Assembly (NCBI GenBank): GCA_001986395.2
Contig: MQVO02000014.1
Span: 806,001 to 870,000, forward strand
DNA length: 64,000 bases
Direction: 5' to 3'
Source: Irpex lacteus
Lineage: Eukaryota; Basidiomycota; Agaricomycetes; Polyporales; Irpicaceae
Both the position numbers and the translations under genes were made by a program. The notes beneath the pieces were generated by a model. That model saw only the letters and a list, made by a program, of their open reading frames with translations, was not told the origin of the DNA and made no database searches. This document shows, piece by piece, positions 22,411-34,224 of this stretch (position 1 is its first letter; the number at the start of each line of letters is the position of its first letter).

Positions 22411-23956
22411 CTAAACTGAAACTATGTAATCCGTCTCAACATTGACCCCTGGCTTGAGTTCACCCTTCGTGTGATAACTGCCCGCCATTGTATCCGAAAA
22501 TGCGCTACCACCATTGTGATCATCATGGGTCATAGTACCTAGGGAATAGCTCTCCCCAGGTTGCCTGCCTGTACCGCGCACCGGGATTGCAAATGACATC
22601 TTGGATGGCACTTCGTAGGTCGTTTGATCAGAACTGATACCCTGAGAAACGCGCACTATGATGAGTGCGAACTGGAAGAAGTGAGCGACTAAGAGTATGC
22701 AAAAATGAAAATAGTAGACGTACAACAATTCCCTAAAATGAAGGGAGTAAGGGATGAGTTTGGGTTGTATCATATCAAGGTAGGCGGTAGCTCTTGTATA
22801 CTTACAATGATGGGAGACATCTGCCAGGAGTATTGTGAGAAACGAGATAGATTGATGTAGTGGAATGAAACTCACCATGTCCAGGAAGATGTTGAAGGTT
22901 AGCGACTGTGCAGCATATGTACCCACGAGGCACGCCAAGGTAACGACATATATGGCACCTATAGTTTGTGGATAAATAGACCGATCCCGCTCGACTTAAT
23001 AGTTACCCACCGGATTCTAAAACAATGACTGCAACCTGCGTGATATTTGACGAAATCCTGGTAGCGCGTACACGCCTCTGATTCCACATGATGCGAAAGG
23101 CGATGAGGACTGGAGTATGAAGTTGTTAGCGGTCGCAGTGAACAGTCTTGTAAACAATGACTTACTGGTACATAAAGCGTTGAGAGCAAAGGTGCACCCG
23201 AAGAACGTATTCGTAATGCGCTCTTGCTTGGTATTCAGAGTCGGGTTAATGCTGGGGGTTGCCAGAGTATACACAGAGACTATTCCGACCCCTACACACG
23301 GAGGTTATTTGAACGCTCTACTACGACAAATGAAGAATCGCTCACCAATATCCGCAAGAACGAGAAGCGAGGGAAGTGCAACGATAAGGAGGGACTGGTT
23401 CCACACGACAAACGTGCGATACAGCTGTCAGTACATCAACAAGATGAGTGAATGTAAGATTGGCTGATGAGTAAATTTGAGACTGTACCATGAAGAAATC
23501 AGACAGCACAGTCATCACGAGGTAAAGAGCGGTCTTCATGATGCTGAGCACAGAAGTTACGTTTGCATAAAATAAGTCAGCACCCTGAGGTACTTCACTG
23601 CGTTCGAACGCAGTGACCAATCGATAGGCATCGATTACTTCATGCTACAGTAACATGTCAAATGAGCCTGGTGTCGGTGGAGAGACAGAGTGGCTAAGCT
23701 TACCCATGTAATGAGGACGAAGAGAGCAACCGAAATGGAGGAGAGCCTAACATTGGGTCCAGACGTCTTGCGCTTCGAGTACAATATACTCATGCACTGA
23801 AAGAACAGTATCAAATACATTCCTGATTATATACAATGAAGTTAGCTATGCCAGTGTATGCTGCGGGATGCTGATATAGATGAACCCACCGTAGAGGACT
23901 GATTCGATGCAAAGACCGACTATCTCTGAAACAGAAAATGTGAAAGCTGACGCCAT
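22411..23956 (-). CDS. seven-helix-type membrane protein, copy B
   Basis: Paralogue of copy A. The start at 23956 gives MASAFTFSVSEIVGLCIESV and LYG, parallel to MAISFSLAEVVGLATEAFMF. The exons follow the same order: MYLILFFQCMSILYSKRK, ISVALFVLITW, FERSEVPQGADLFYANVTSV with MKTALYLVMTVLSDFFM, then LYRTFVVWNQSLLIVALPSL and NTFFGCTFALNALCT. They continue with ACLVGTYAAQSLTFNIFLDM, MSPII, a 9-nt microexon (22724-22732, encoding GIV) and FALIIVRVSQGISSDQTTYE. The tail is long, polar and Ser/Gly-rich (QPGESYSLGTMTHDDHNGGS) and ends NVETDYIVSV at 22411. The tail differs completely from copy A, so divergence is greatest in the cytosolic C-terminus. Function unknown. Confidence 0.78.
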
Positions 23957-24688
23957 ATCGTCCTGGTAGAACGCTGAACGGCGCAGGCGCAGGATAAGAT
24001 CCAGTCAGTTTAGCACTCGTCAGAGTACTATATGTACCATACTAGATAGGCCAGACTTGCCAGGCGCAGTTCGACGCTCACAAGCCGAGCGCCAGTTTGT
24101 ATACCAGTCGTCATAATAATGGCATGCATCAGCATGCTGTTATGCACGTCTGCACTTCCATCTGCGAAGCGTTCAGCTTTACGACATTCATCAGAGAAAC
24201 ATGCGACCGCCTCCGGGCTCTCTGGAGCTCTGGGAGTGAGCGCGATGTTCCTGGGGTTCCCCAGCGGCCATCTTTCTACCTTGTGGTCATGATCAAACTC
24301 ATGTACTTAAGCTTATCTCACGGAGTCACGGAGTACTTACCTAGGCCACATCTAGGGAAGCCACTGGCAATGGATCACCAGATCTTCATGTGATCCTGAC
24401 GGAATATCTAACAAGTCAAACCGATGTCAATCCATGGTCGAGTTACGGTTCTGAGTACACTGTGTGCTAAGGTTTGGACGTACCCATCGATATCATGATT
24501 GCGCCTCAGTGTCAGGGGGTCAATAAGTAAGCTTCTCAGGTGTTCTGATCTGGAAATATGACAAGAATCGACGCCGAGCTTTCAATATTCAGTGTTCAAC
24601 GTTCAGCTGCCGGGCAGGGTCTAGTATAGATGCATTTCGTCATAGCCTGGGAAAGCTGTAGAAGGATCACAGCGGCCTTGATGCTGAT
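23957..24688. other. intergenic
   Basis: About 730 bp between the start of copy B and the 3' end of the NmrA-like gene. Only short frames are present and none has family motifs. Confidence 0.4.
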
Positions 24689-26000
24689 TCACGAAGATAC
24701 ACTCTTCTGTCCGACTCCGACTACCACCTCATCGACACAGTCATCAATGAACGGCAACAGATCCACAAACAGTGGCTTCCAGCCGGTCATAGAAGCTCTA
24801 CGTGCGTTGATACGCTGACTTGCACCCAGAAATACAAGAGAACTGTCGGAAGCGGATGAAGTCGAAATTAGCAACTAACGGTTCCATTTATTTACTAGTA
24901 TTAGGATACCTCTTACCTGTCAATGTTTTGGGCAGATACGCTCTGTGGAGTTGAACTCTCCAGTAAGCCGCGATTGGCAAGTGCTTTTCCCACTGCGGCT
25001 GCGATTCGTTTCCATGAGAGTGCCTCAGTTGCGATAAAGTAATACCGAGCGTATGGAGAGCTGGCCACTGCCTTGGGATCAAGCGCACGGGCAAGGACGT
25101 CCAGGTAGAGAGCAGTCAGGTCGTCAATATGTACCTGGGTATGTTCTAGTGAGTTCATGTAATTCCGAGCCCTGTCGACGGCAAACGTACCAGATAGAAC
25201 TCGTTAGTGCCATCGCCAACGTAGATAGCTCCCTTCATCAGTTGGTAAACTTGGGTCAAAAACTTCAAGAAGAATGACCCGTTCTTGATTGGACCACGGG
25301 ATCTTCCCACCACAGCCCCAGGACAAATAATATACGAGTCCAGGAAGTTCTGTTCCCCGGCCAGTAAGATCCTATCAAAAATCACTGTCATCATTCCATG
25401 CTTCGCTTTACGGTGTAATTGCCTTACGCATGATCAACGGCGCCATGTATCATACCAGGTCGAATACACTTGATATCATCCTCGTTAGTGTCCTAAATCC
25501 GAAAGTTGTCAGCGGAAGATAAGCTGCGCCTGTCGTCGTAAATGACTTACATCCCAGATTTTGCCTTGAGCATCAAATCGACCGTCAGTCTTACCATCCA
25601 GACATACGGCAACACCGCTCGTGTGGATGAGGATGCCTCGTTTTCCCGTGTCTCGGCATCTCTGATGCATGCCATCGAGGATAGCGGTAATGAAGGCGAG
25701 GTTGTCTGCATCGCCTGTATTGATTACCACGTCTGCGATGCTGCAGTGGTACCCAACGAGTGTCGCATCTTGGAAGTCTCCCTTTACAACAGTAACTCCC
25801 AGCGCTGCAATGATGGAAGCGTATGCCTCGTTCCGAACAAGAGCGGTGACCGTATAGTCCGGGTGTTTCTGCTTCAGTGCAACTAGAAGCGATCCTACGC
25901 AACAGGGTTGATCGGTCAAGCATGACTGCATACATGGTATCATCGTGACATACATACCCCCGAGGTAACCTGTAGCACCGAGGAAGAACACTGAGGGCAT
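24689..26000 (-). CDS. NmrA-like / atypical SDR NAD(P)-binding protein
   Basis: Rossmann-fold protein of the extended/atypical short-chain dehydrogenase class. The start at 26000 gives MPSVFFLGATGYLGG, the dinucleotide-binding GATGxxG loop, broken by an intron after GG. It continues SLLVALKQKHPDYTVTALVR (the Arg typical of NADP binding), VTVVKGDFQDATLVGYHCSI, ADVVINTGDADNLAFITAIL and ILIHTSGVAVCLDGK. Later exons give NSYIICPGAVVGRSRG-like sequence at about 25320 (DSYIICPGAVVGRSRGPIKN), VHIDDLTALYLDVLARALDP, and a last exon SLVFLGASQRINARRASMTG with WKPLFVDLLPFIDDCVDEVV, ending at 24689. The last exon is joined by an intron at about 24850-24921. The usual YxxxK pair is not evident, as in NmrA-type members. 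It lies beside P450s, so a redox tailoring or regulatory role is possible. Confidence 0.8.
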
Positions 26001-26747
26001 GGGCAGAAAGGTATACTTGGGGTGCGATCTGCAACGCTTTGCTTGATTGAGTATGTGTCCTTGAGCATAAGCGATCTTATCAGGCTTTTAAATCAGAGAG
26101 AATGATATCCAAATGAGTGGTGTGTTGTATTAGGGTAATGTAGTGTACACTGACTCTCACCGGGCACCGACAGAGCGATTTGCTCATGGGAAGGTTGGAA
26201 GACACTCACGCCACACTGTTACGCGTGTACGCGGTAAGATCGGACTAGATACGAAAGAGGCTTCTTTGAGTACTTTCAATGGCGGCTGATATACCTACTG
26301 AACGATTGATAGTCACAAGCGTTTGATTGTAGATCAAAGCTTACCTTGTAACTGATGGATATACGAGCTGTTTGGCATGCGCAGCATAGATTCCGTTATA
26401 TATTCGTCGTTATAGCACGCGGATCGTTGATGTATCCTTCGATGGTGTCCGTCAATCATCATCAGACGGTAAAAGATGGAGCTTCTACAATAGCACCATC
26501 AGCGAGTTTTTCGGAACTTATGAATAGTTGATTTACCAAGATTTATGTGCATCATAGGAACAAGTATTGTCAACAATGAATTAAGTTCGTTTCTGAACCC
26601 GCTGGTTCGATTCTACAATCGCGGATATATCAACTTCCATCTCGAATATGCCATTCTCGAATTGAATGATACAACGAGGTGCATCATCGCTGAAACGATA
26701 AGTCTGCCAGGACGGTCTGTTCGACCGATTGCGTGAGACGCATGCTA
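26001..26747. other. intergenic
   Basis: About 750 bp between the NmrA-like gene start and the P450-1 stop. No coding feature was recognised. Confidence 0.4.
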
Positions 26748-28964
26748 TCAGATATCAGACTGTGCAATACGCCTATGCAGTAGCTCCATACGAGCCTCGG
26801 AGCGAAGGAAGAATAGGCACGAGAACGGTAAAGGGTACCTATGGGTTCTTTAGTAAGCATGAGAACCAAAAACGGAGGTACATACCTGACTAAATGCGAA
26901 GCGAAACGAGGTGTGATAGGTGCAGCGGGGTCCTCAGTGATTCGAAACGTGTACAACAGAGTTGCAATGAGAATGAAGACTGAGTTCTCGGCGACATACT
27001 TCCCGGGGCAGATTCTATTCTGAACTTAGTGCATGCGAGCTCATCGGTAAACAAAGCTCGTTACCTTCGGCCAAATCCAAAAGCCCAGCTGGCGGGATCC
27101 GTACATGGATTCAGGGGATCGAGAAATCGCTCCGGGATGAATTCTTTGGGAGGGTACTTCACGTTAGATTCAAAAGCGATAGCCCTGTATCGCCACAGTA
27201 GTAAGTAGCTTCTTCACAAGAATTACATCGGGAACGCACCAAGCATTAGGCATGATTATTGTATCTTTTGCGATCTCGTAACCTTGATATACGTCGTCTG
27301 CGGCGGAGCGACGAGCAATGCCTGTGTCTTGCGTGAGACCAGAACAATGGTGCCTCGCAACAAGAAAACAGGAATGAACCACGCACTGAAAGGCAAGACC
27401 GGGTTCCACCTCATGGTTTCTTTGATTACGGCAGCTAGGTACGGCAGCCTGTGCTTGTCACTCATGGTTGGTAATTGGTCGGCACCCAATACTTTGTCAA
27501 GCTCGTCGAAAGCTCGCTCTTGTACCTGTGGATACAACGCCATAGCCATGATGAAGTTGAGAACAGTTGAATATGTCTATCGACGACCTTGAATCAATTC
27601 GTTCAGGTATGATGTGATATAATCGAACATACCGTTTCGCCTCCAGCTTTGTTTGGCATCGATCGATGAGTGTGACAGGGCCAGAAAAAGCATGAGTGTA
27701 CTTACCACCGTACATCGAGCCTGGAATGCGCCCATTAGCCAGCCAGATAAGTCTGAGAGATTAAGTAGCATACCGGTAGTCCACATGACAAGATGCTCGT
27801 AATGAGAGCGATCAAGACTCTCGTCTGACGCAGATAGTAAATCTTGCGTGAGCGAAGGTGTCGCCGTTCCAGAGGCCTGGAATATGTGTTCAGTGAGCTT
27901 CCTTCAACTGTCCGCCTCACAAGAGTGTGATAACGAACCATGTCTTGTTTGACTTTTTCGAAAGGCATTCGAACCAATCTTGCTATCATGTCTTTACCAC
28001 GCGCAGCACGCCGCTGGAACGGCACCCAAGAGGGCAGGTATTTGACTATTCAGAAGTATGTTAGTGATAATTCGGGGTATTGTGACTCAACTTACGGAAC
28101 GGCAACAAATCACAAAGGTATGCACCAGGGACGGTGGATTCGCTTATCATTTTCATCGTCGCGTCGACATGGGTGAGATACTAGATAATTGGTCCGCTCT
28201 TGAACTTCCTACAAGTCAAATTGAATTTACTTACCTCGCTATCGGGCGACTTGACTGAAAGTCCATACGTAAGAGTGAGGATGATCCTTTCCGCAGCCCT
28301 AGAAGAGAGTCATTCACTGCGAAGAGGATCCAGTATCTGGTCAAAAATGTGCTGACATGCGTACAAAGTCAAAGAAGTTATTTTGCTGGGACGCGATGTC
28401 GAAGGCCAATAATGCAGCGATATCTTCCTGGGTTTTATGATATTTGGAAGCAGCTCCTGGATTCAACGCATGATGGGCAAGCTTTCTGGATTCTCGCCAC
28501 TCAGGACCATACGGCATGAGTGGCATACCCTTCGAAACTGGTTAGTCTTCGCAGCGTTACACTATATGCATCTAGAGGCACCTTATCAAGCTCCATGAGC
28601 TCTCCAACGACAGTGAAAACAGGGCGATGAGAATAGGTTGCTCCGCGTTTATCGAGGAGATCGTTTATTGTCTTCAAGTCGTTCAGAACGAGGATGTTGT
28701 TCCCTAGGACTCGTAAACCTATAATATCGCCTATAGAGGAAGTCAATATTTGGCGGTAGAAGAGAGTTGAGCGTACGCGCCATAGAGCAACTTCCATGAG
28801 GTGAACGTTGTCCATGGAGCAGCGAAGTCAAAGTCCAACAAATTACCAAATATTGGTAGCTGCCGCGGTCCAGGTATACGCTTTGTTCTCGGCCATACAT
28901 TCAGAAGCCAGACAACGAAAGCGAGCAGACCTATCACAAGAGCGATCGTGCTGACAGAGTGCAT
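26748..28964 (-). CDS. cytochrome P450 monooxygenase 1
   Basis: Membrane-anchored class II P450. The start at 28964 gives an N-terminal anchor ([20 protein letters not shown]) and the proline hinge [19 protein letters not shown]. Later exons give [40 protein letters not shown] (C-helix WxxxR) and [18 protein letters not shown] sequence. The I-helix AGGETT is split by an intron near 27650. The K-helix is KETMRW (ExxR) at about 27420 and the PERF motif is FIPERFLD. The heme loop [15 protein letters not shown] contains the Cys ligand and is split by an intron at about 27020-27063. The C-terminus is [20 protein letters not shown] followed by [14 protein letters not shown], stop at 26748-26750. 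All core motifs are intact over roughly 12 or more exons. The closest relative in the window is P450-3, which shares motif order and wording. The substrate is unknown. Confidence 0.88.
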
Positions 28965-29905
28965 AGTGAGGTAAGGTGAGGTACTTGTGGTGCTGGAGAC
29001 GATAGAGTATCAGAGACGACTCAGACTCAGACTCCAGCTTCAAGCTTCAAGCTTCAAAGTGAGATCTGTGCGACTCAATTCCGCGCGTCAGTCAACGCGT
29101 TTGCCAAGGTTTCCAAACAAATTCCTACGTCGAAGATCAGAGGCAAGAATTCTGAGCACGCTCATGCCTACATCCAAAGGTGATGCAAACGGAAGCCTGT
29201 GATCCCAAAACCGTCGTGACCGGGGCTGCGACACATCACCGGAATGTATACAGATGAATCAATACCATGTACCCCAAGTTGTTCCCTGTACATGCTTCTA
29301 TTAGGGTATGATCATACACCGCAAACTTCAGCCAGTCTTGGATGGCACTCACATTGCTCCCAGCAGTACATTGCGACCTCTGACAGCCAACAGATGATTA
29401 GAAGGTATGACTGAGCGCACCACTCTTCTGTTTGTTCATCACTCCTTTAGTCGCGGTGATCGGTTATGGTGCACGTACTGCAATTCCAAGAAGGTTCGAC
29501 CGTGGCCGGCCGTGGATCGAGTCGAGTTTACACCCATCACGAAGACGGCAATTACCGTGGACATGCCGGGAATGGGCGTCGCGAGCTTCGTGGCGTGCAT
29601 CTGATAATTGATGACGCAGACATGTGCCAAAAGAGGATAAGTAATCTGTGATGACCGAAACGAGTGAAGCGCCTCAAAATCTTTCAGCGGCCCGGGCCAT
29701 TGCAAGAGAATCTCGAAGTCAAGGTTGCGAGCAGGGTTCAAGCTTTCAAGCTTAGTGATACTTCATCGTTGCAATTCAAGGCTTCGAGTGTTAAGCTTCA
29801 AGGCATGTTATAACTCGGTTGTTAATACATGGATAATGATGAATTCCAGACCTGTCGTATACTATAGTACTAGTACTCGACGGAAGCAAGTATATTTTCT
29901 ATCAA
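28965..29905. other. intergenic with short tandem repeats
   Basis: About 940 bp between the P450-1 start and the ferritin-like gene stop. Near the P450-1 start it holds short tandem repeats (listed separately) and an ACGCGT site close to 29094. The remaining frames lack motifs. Confidence 0.45.
29018..29059. repeat. two short tandem repeats
   Basis: Positions 29018-29034 hold about three units of GACTCA. Positions 29038-29059 hold three units of CTTCAAG. Both lie 54-95 bp upstream of the P450-1 start codon. Related CTTCAAG-like words recur loosely near 29740-29805. Confidence 0.7.
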
Positions 29906-30947
29906 CTATTGAGCGTTATCAGCGAGGGAATTGAAGGGGAATTGTAAGACTGATGGGCCAGTCAGCGTTGCATTTCTGGGAACGGGCGTCGTTGTGTCGT
30001 TGGTCACAACCGCAAAAACTGCACCCTGTAACCCGGTTGGAACGACAGCTGTGAAATTTCCATCGCTAAACTCTAGCGGCACGAAGGTGGTATTGAGACC
30101 CGAGAAGAGTGTGAGGAAAAGTGGCGAGCCCGGCTGAACGCCCGTGGCAGATGCGTTAAAGACAACCACAGCCGTCTCTCCTTGGGAAGGAAAGGCGGGG
30201 CTGAATGTTAAAGGTGTGCGTATGGAAAACGGAAGGACGGGGTTGCTCGAAGGGCATGACACTGTGAAGGAATTAAGTAAGGTGAAGATACTGTCCATGT
30301 CCAATGGTGTCGCAAAAGAGCCCGACCAAGCAGACCCTTTATTGACGGCAGCATCAATCCATGCAGCATGTCGTGTTCTAAAGGCAGTATTGAGGACCAG
30401 CGCAGAGGGGATCAGTGTCACTCGCTTACTCAGTAATGACTATGGAGCCAGTTTGCGTCACGAGTTCCTTGCTTTCCACTTTGTCAGAGTAGCCGAGGTA
30501 CGCAGCCGTCGCACCATCTTCCAAGGTGCCGCTCAGCGCAACAAAATCCTGGACAGTTTCTACCGGACTGCAAAGTCTCAGTAAATTTCCTGTAGGTCAC
30601 ATTGCAAAATTCGCTTACAATTGATAAGTACATCGCAAAGGGGCATCTTTGCCCAGCGTAGCCTCGAGAAAACGAAGATGTACGTCCTCGTGTTCCACGA
30701 TTTGCACGTATCTGCCTCTAACCCACGGAGCAAAACCAGCGGCTTGAAATGCGGTATCGTCAAACTTGTCCATGAAGGTATGATAGAATGTATTCTCCAC
30801 ATGCTCAAGCAGCACCATAAATTGTAGAATGGTGGTGTCGTTGATGAAGGTGGAAGAAAGCGGCGCATCATGGGGGAGGGGCGACGACAGTGTAGGCTGA
30901 AGTAGCCATACCATTGCAAGAAGGAGCGAAGTGAGCTTTGAAGCCAT
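29906..30947 (-). CDS. secreted ferritin-like protein (Rds1/desiccation-related type)
   Basis: The product begins with a clear signal peptide (MASKLTSLLLAMVWLLQPTL, then SSPLPHDAP). A ferritin-like four-helix domain follows: TILQFMVLLEHVENTFYHTF, FDDTAFQAAGFAPWVRGRYV and QIVEHEDVHLRFLEATLG, with Glu and His residues at metal-ligand positions (LEHVE, EHEDVH). Exon 2, after an intron at about 30555-30607, continues PVETVQDFVALSGTLEDGAT with AAYLGYSDKVESKELV. Exon 3 reads AASILNTAFRTRHAAWIDAA and ends in a Thr/Ser/Asn-rich C-terminal region (SPAFPSQGETAVVVFNASAT) with several N-glycosylation sequons, stop at 29906. The domain order matches the fungal Rds1/Ferritin_2 group, linked to stress and starvation in other fungi. 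Whether it binds metal is not shown. It lies among P450 genes without obvious functional linkage. Confidence 0.85.
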
Positions 30948-31998
30948 GGCAGTGGGTAAGTTTTCTCAGTTGTGGACGAGAAACTGCTGCAAGCATGTCT
31001 CGAATTCAGTTCACTTTTGAGTCAAGGCTGGCGTGAGCGAAAGGTTCCTCGTATCCGGCGATGGCTCCCCCGTGAACACGACCGTGGAAGTGTTTCTGCG
31101 CTTGTGCTCTAACCCAAACGTTCGTATGAAGCATTCAGCTGATCGCTATTCCGCGGGCGATGCTGCCACATCACCCGTTTCACCTCAGCAAGCGATTCGA
31201 GAATACTGAGATCAGGAGAAGCACGAAGTGATAGTATAAAAATGGAAGCGAGGACGTACAGCTGCATAATTATGTGGGTTTTAATTTCCTTTCCTAGGAC
31301 GTCAATCTATTGCGAGTGAGGATGTACACGACCTGGATGTACCATTTTCCTGCGTGGCGCGCGAAGAAACGATGAGAAGCCTTTGAGAGATCCGTGGATA
31401 GTGGACTGGAGGAACGGTTAGGTGAGAGTCTCAGAGTCTCGGTACCATTATTGCTAACTGAGTGCTTCAAGTTGATGGGCCCTGGCATTCACCAAGATGG
31501 TACCGCCACCCTTCTGATATTCGGCCATCGGCGATGACACGCGCTGACATTGTGCGCGCCGCGACCGGGCGTCCTAACAATTCTGAAATGTTGAATGTTG
31601 GTTCTCAGCTGCTGGAGATCTTACGCCACGTCCACCACGAAATCCACACGTACCGCATGCTGCTCCCTGTATACGGGCTATAGTAACTTGTGCCGTGTCT
31701 TCCATCGTTCAAGATCATAAACCATCAGGTTCCCAATGATGGTGATTCCGCTTTCGCATGTCGTGGTAATTCGAATTCAGACTTCACCAAAGTAGGCTCC
31801 ACACAGCCTACTGGATCAGGGTGCTAACAGTTCCCAAGCATCGTGTTCGAAAGCTCGAAAGGAGATGCTGTTACTGGGCTTGGAGATATCTACTAAACCG
31901 CGGGTGTTGACCTCTCTAGCCCTCATATACACATCTCTCTTTCTCGCTACTCAAACCATCGCCTACCAACTACATCGGCTCATCCAATCACTCCGCTC
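30948..31998. other. divergent intergenic region
   Basis: About 1.05 kb between the divergent ferritin-like and P450-2 genes. It contains a homopurine/Ser-rich short frame only. Both promoters must lie here. No specific site is claimed. Confidence 0.4.
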
Positions 31999-34224
31999 AT
32001 GCCTTCGTACTTTACAGGCCTCATCCTTTTACCGCTTATATGGCTTACTGTACGTTCAAGAAAAAGAACTGGACGACGCCTGCCTCCCGGACCATCTCCT
32101 CGTGTTCTTTTCGGTAACCTTTTCGATTGGCCGTTTCAATCGGGTTGGTTAACATTCACGGAATGGAAGCGATTGTATGGTATGGTGATCCCCTCATCTC
32201 GGATGTTATACTGGTTTACTTACAGTGCATTCTTATGTGTGTGTAGGGGACGTTGTGCATCTTGAAATATTTGGATTGCATATCATAATCCTCAACACCT
32301 TTGAAGCTGCTCTCAGCCTCATGGGACAAGTAACTTGCTCTGATCGCCCTCATCTCGCGATGGCTGGAGATCTGTGAGTCAATGTTATCGCGTTCGAATT
32401 TAGTGGTGCAGGTCTAATGTGAGTACAGCATGGGCTTCGGTCAAAGCCTCGTTTTATCTCCCTATGGAGACCATTGGAAAGCAATGCGCAGATTCACGCA
32501 GCAGCATTTCAACAAGTTATCCTCGGCCAAGTTCTTCGACAGCCAGGTCTCCGATGCTCGTCTTCTACTGCAACTACTCTTGAAGAACCCACAAAATCAC
32601 ATTCCAGCATTACGATTGTGAGCTCTCAGAAATATAGGACATACTTTAGCACCGCTAATGATACTCACTCGTACAGCTCGCTGGGAAAGAATCTCATTGA
32701 AAATACCTATGGTATACCTTGTGACAGTCCAGACGCAGAGGTTAGTGCCACCGAGCGTTCTGTTATCTACCACAGACCTCAAGATTTGTGTGCAGTTCGT
32801 GAAAATCTCCAGAGAGATGCACGAAGTTATACAGAATGCTGTTATCCCGGGATCATTTCTGGTCGATATCTTCCCCTCCAGTACGAAAGTCCTTTCTAGA
32901 TGTATTGTCTCCGTTCTTGATCCCACTGCTACAGTGAAATTCATTCCTTCCTGGCTACCTGGTGCTAATTTTAGGCGTCTTGCTAAAGTTGCACGCGCAC
33001 GCGGTCGCCGGGTTTTGGATGGTGCATTTGACGCAGCGAAGACACAGGCCGTACGTGTCCGATCAAATATTAGGATACAACTGCATGCTGAACATCGTAT
33101 ATCCAGACATCCACCGAAACGACCCAGTCAGTCATTGTGACCTTACTTCGCGATGATTCCCACGGAATGCCGCAAGAGGCGTACGAAAACGTTCTCAAAT
33201 GGGCGGCAGGATCGTTGTATGGCGGTAAGTGCCAGTGACGGTGGACAGCTTATCAGTCATACGCTAACCCGATACACTAGCTGGGACAGAATCAGTACGC
33301 GATACCCACTTAGTGATGACACTCCTCTCACTTGAATTTATTCAGAGCGTTTCAGGGATTTCCACTCTTTTGCTTATGATGGCTATGTATCCAGATATAC
33401 AGGAGAAAGCTCAGATTGAATTGGATAATGTCCTCGCAGGAAAACGCCTCCCCACCTTCAAAGATAGAGAGCAGCTTCCGTACCTAGGTGCCATCATCAA
33501 AGAGTCCCTACGTTTTCAACCACCAACGCCTCTAGGTTGGTAGCTATCTCCTCGTGCAATTTCGAGATTCTCACACTATCTTAGGGATTGCGCATAGCCT
33601 ATCTGCCGATGAAACTTACAAAGGATATGACCTTCCCAAAGGGTCTATCGTCCTTTCGAACATTTGGTAAGTCCACTGCAACATTTGCGACCCACTAACT
33701 CCCATCTGCCGAATTCAGGGGCATGAGCAAAGACCCGCAATACTACAACTCGCCCATGAGGTTTGATCCTGAGCGTCATCTCAAGCTGGATCCCGAGCTG
33801 GATCCGAGTGCCATTGTCTTTGGGTTTGGAAGAAGGTAGGCAATACGTGCGTGCATGCGCCTTGTACTAATATACAATCCGCTGGTGTAGAGCATGCTTA
33901 GGGACTCACTATTCCCAAGCCGCTATGTTCATAACTGCTGCTTCGGTACTCTCTGTCTTCAACATCCGGGCTCAAGACGAGTATGGAGCTCCTGTAGAAG
34001 TCAAGGCTGAGTTCACTGGCGGTACGTAGATCGAGAGTGACCACAGAATGCGGCTAATTTGAAAGATATCTGGCATGCAGGTTTTGTCAGGTGTGTTTGT
34101 ACTGCCTCTGTCAACACATGATGCTCACGTTTGCTTCAGTCATCCCAAACCATTTCCTTGCGTATTTATTCCTAGGTCTGATGGAGCGATACAACTAATC
34201 CAGTCCGCTGGAAGTGACTGCTGA
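31999..34224 (+). CDS. cytochrome P450 monooxygenase 2
   Basis: Class II P450 from a different subfamily than its neighbours. The start MPSYFTGLILLPLIWLTVRS is a short anchor, then GRRLPPGPSPRVLFGNLFDW. Exons give VVHLEIFGLHIIILNTFEAA, LSPYGDHWKAMRRFTQQHFN (WxxxR) and FLVDIFPS then VKFIPSWLPGANFRRLAKVA. The I-helix is GSLYGAGTES at about 33215-33295. The K-helix is KESLRF (ExxR) at about 33500, then MRFDPERHLKLDPELDPSAI. The heme loop FGFGRR-ACLGTHYSQAAMFI has the Cys followed by Leu-Gly instead of the usual Pro-Gly, and it is split by an intron at 33837-33891. The C-terminus is assembled through a 10-nt exon (34081-34090): EFTGGFVSHPKPFPCVFIPR, ending IQSAGSDC with TGA at 34222-34224. All core residues are present. 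Confidence 0.86.

Noticed and set aside
26610..26660. GGTTCGATTC resembling a tRNA B box
   Set aside because: No matching T-stem, A box or acceptor stem around it.
29016..29060. CRISPR-like or satellite array from the CTTCAAG/GACTCA repeats
   Set aside because: Only three units each, no spacers; simple microsatellite in a eukaryote.
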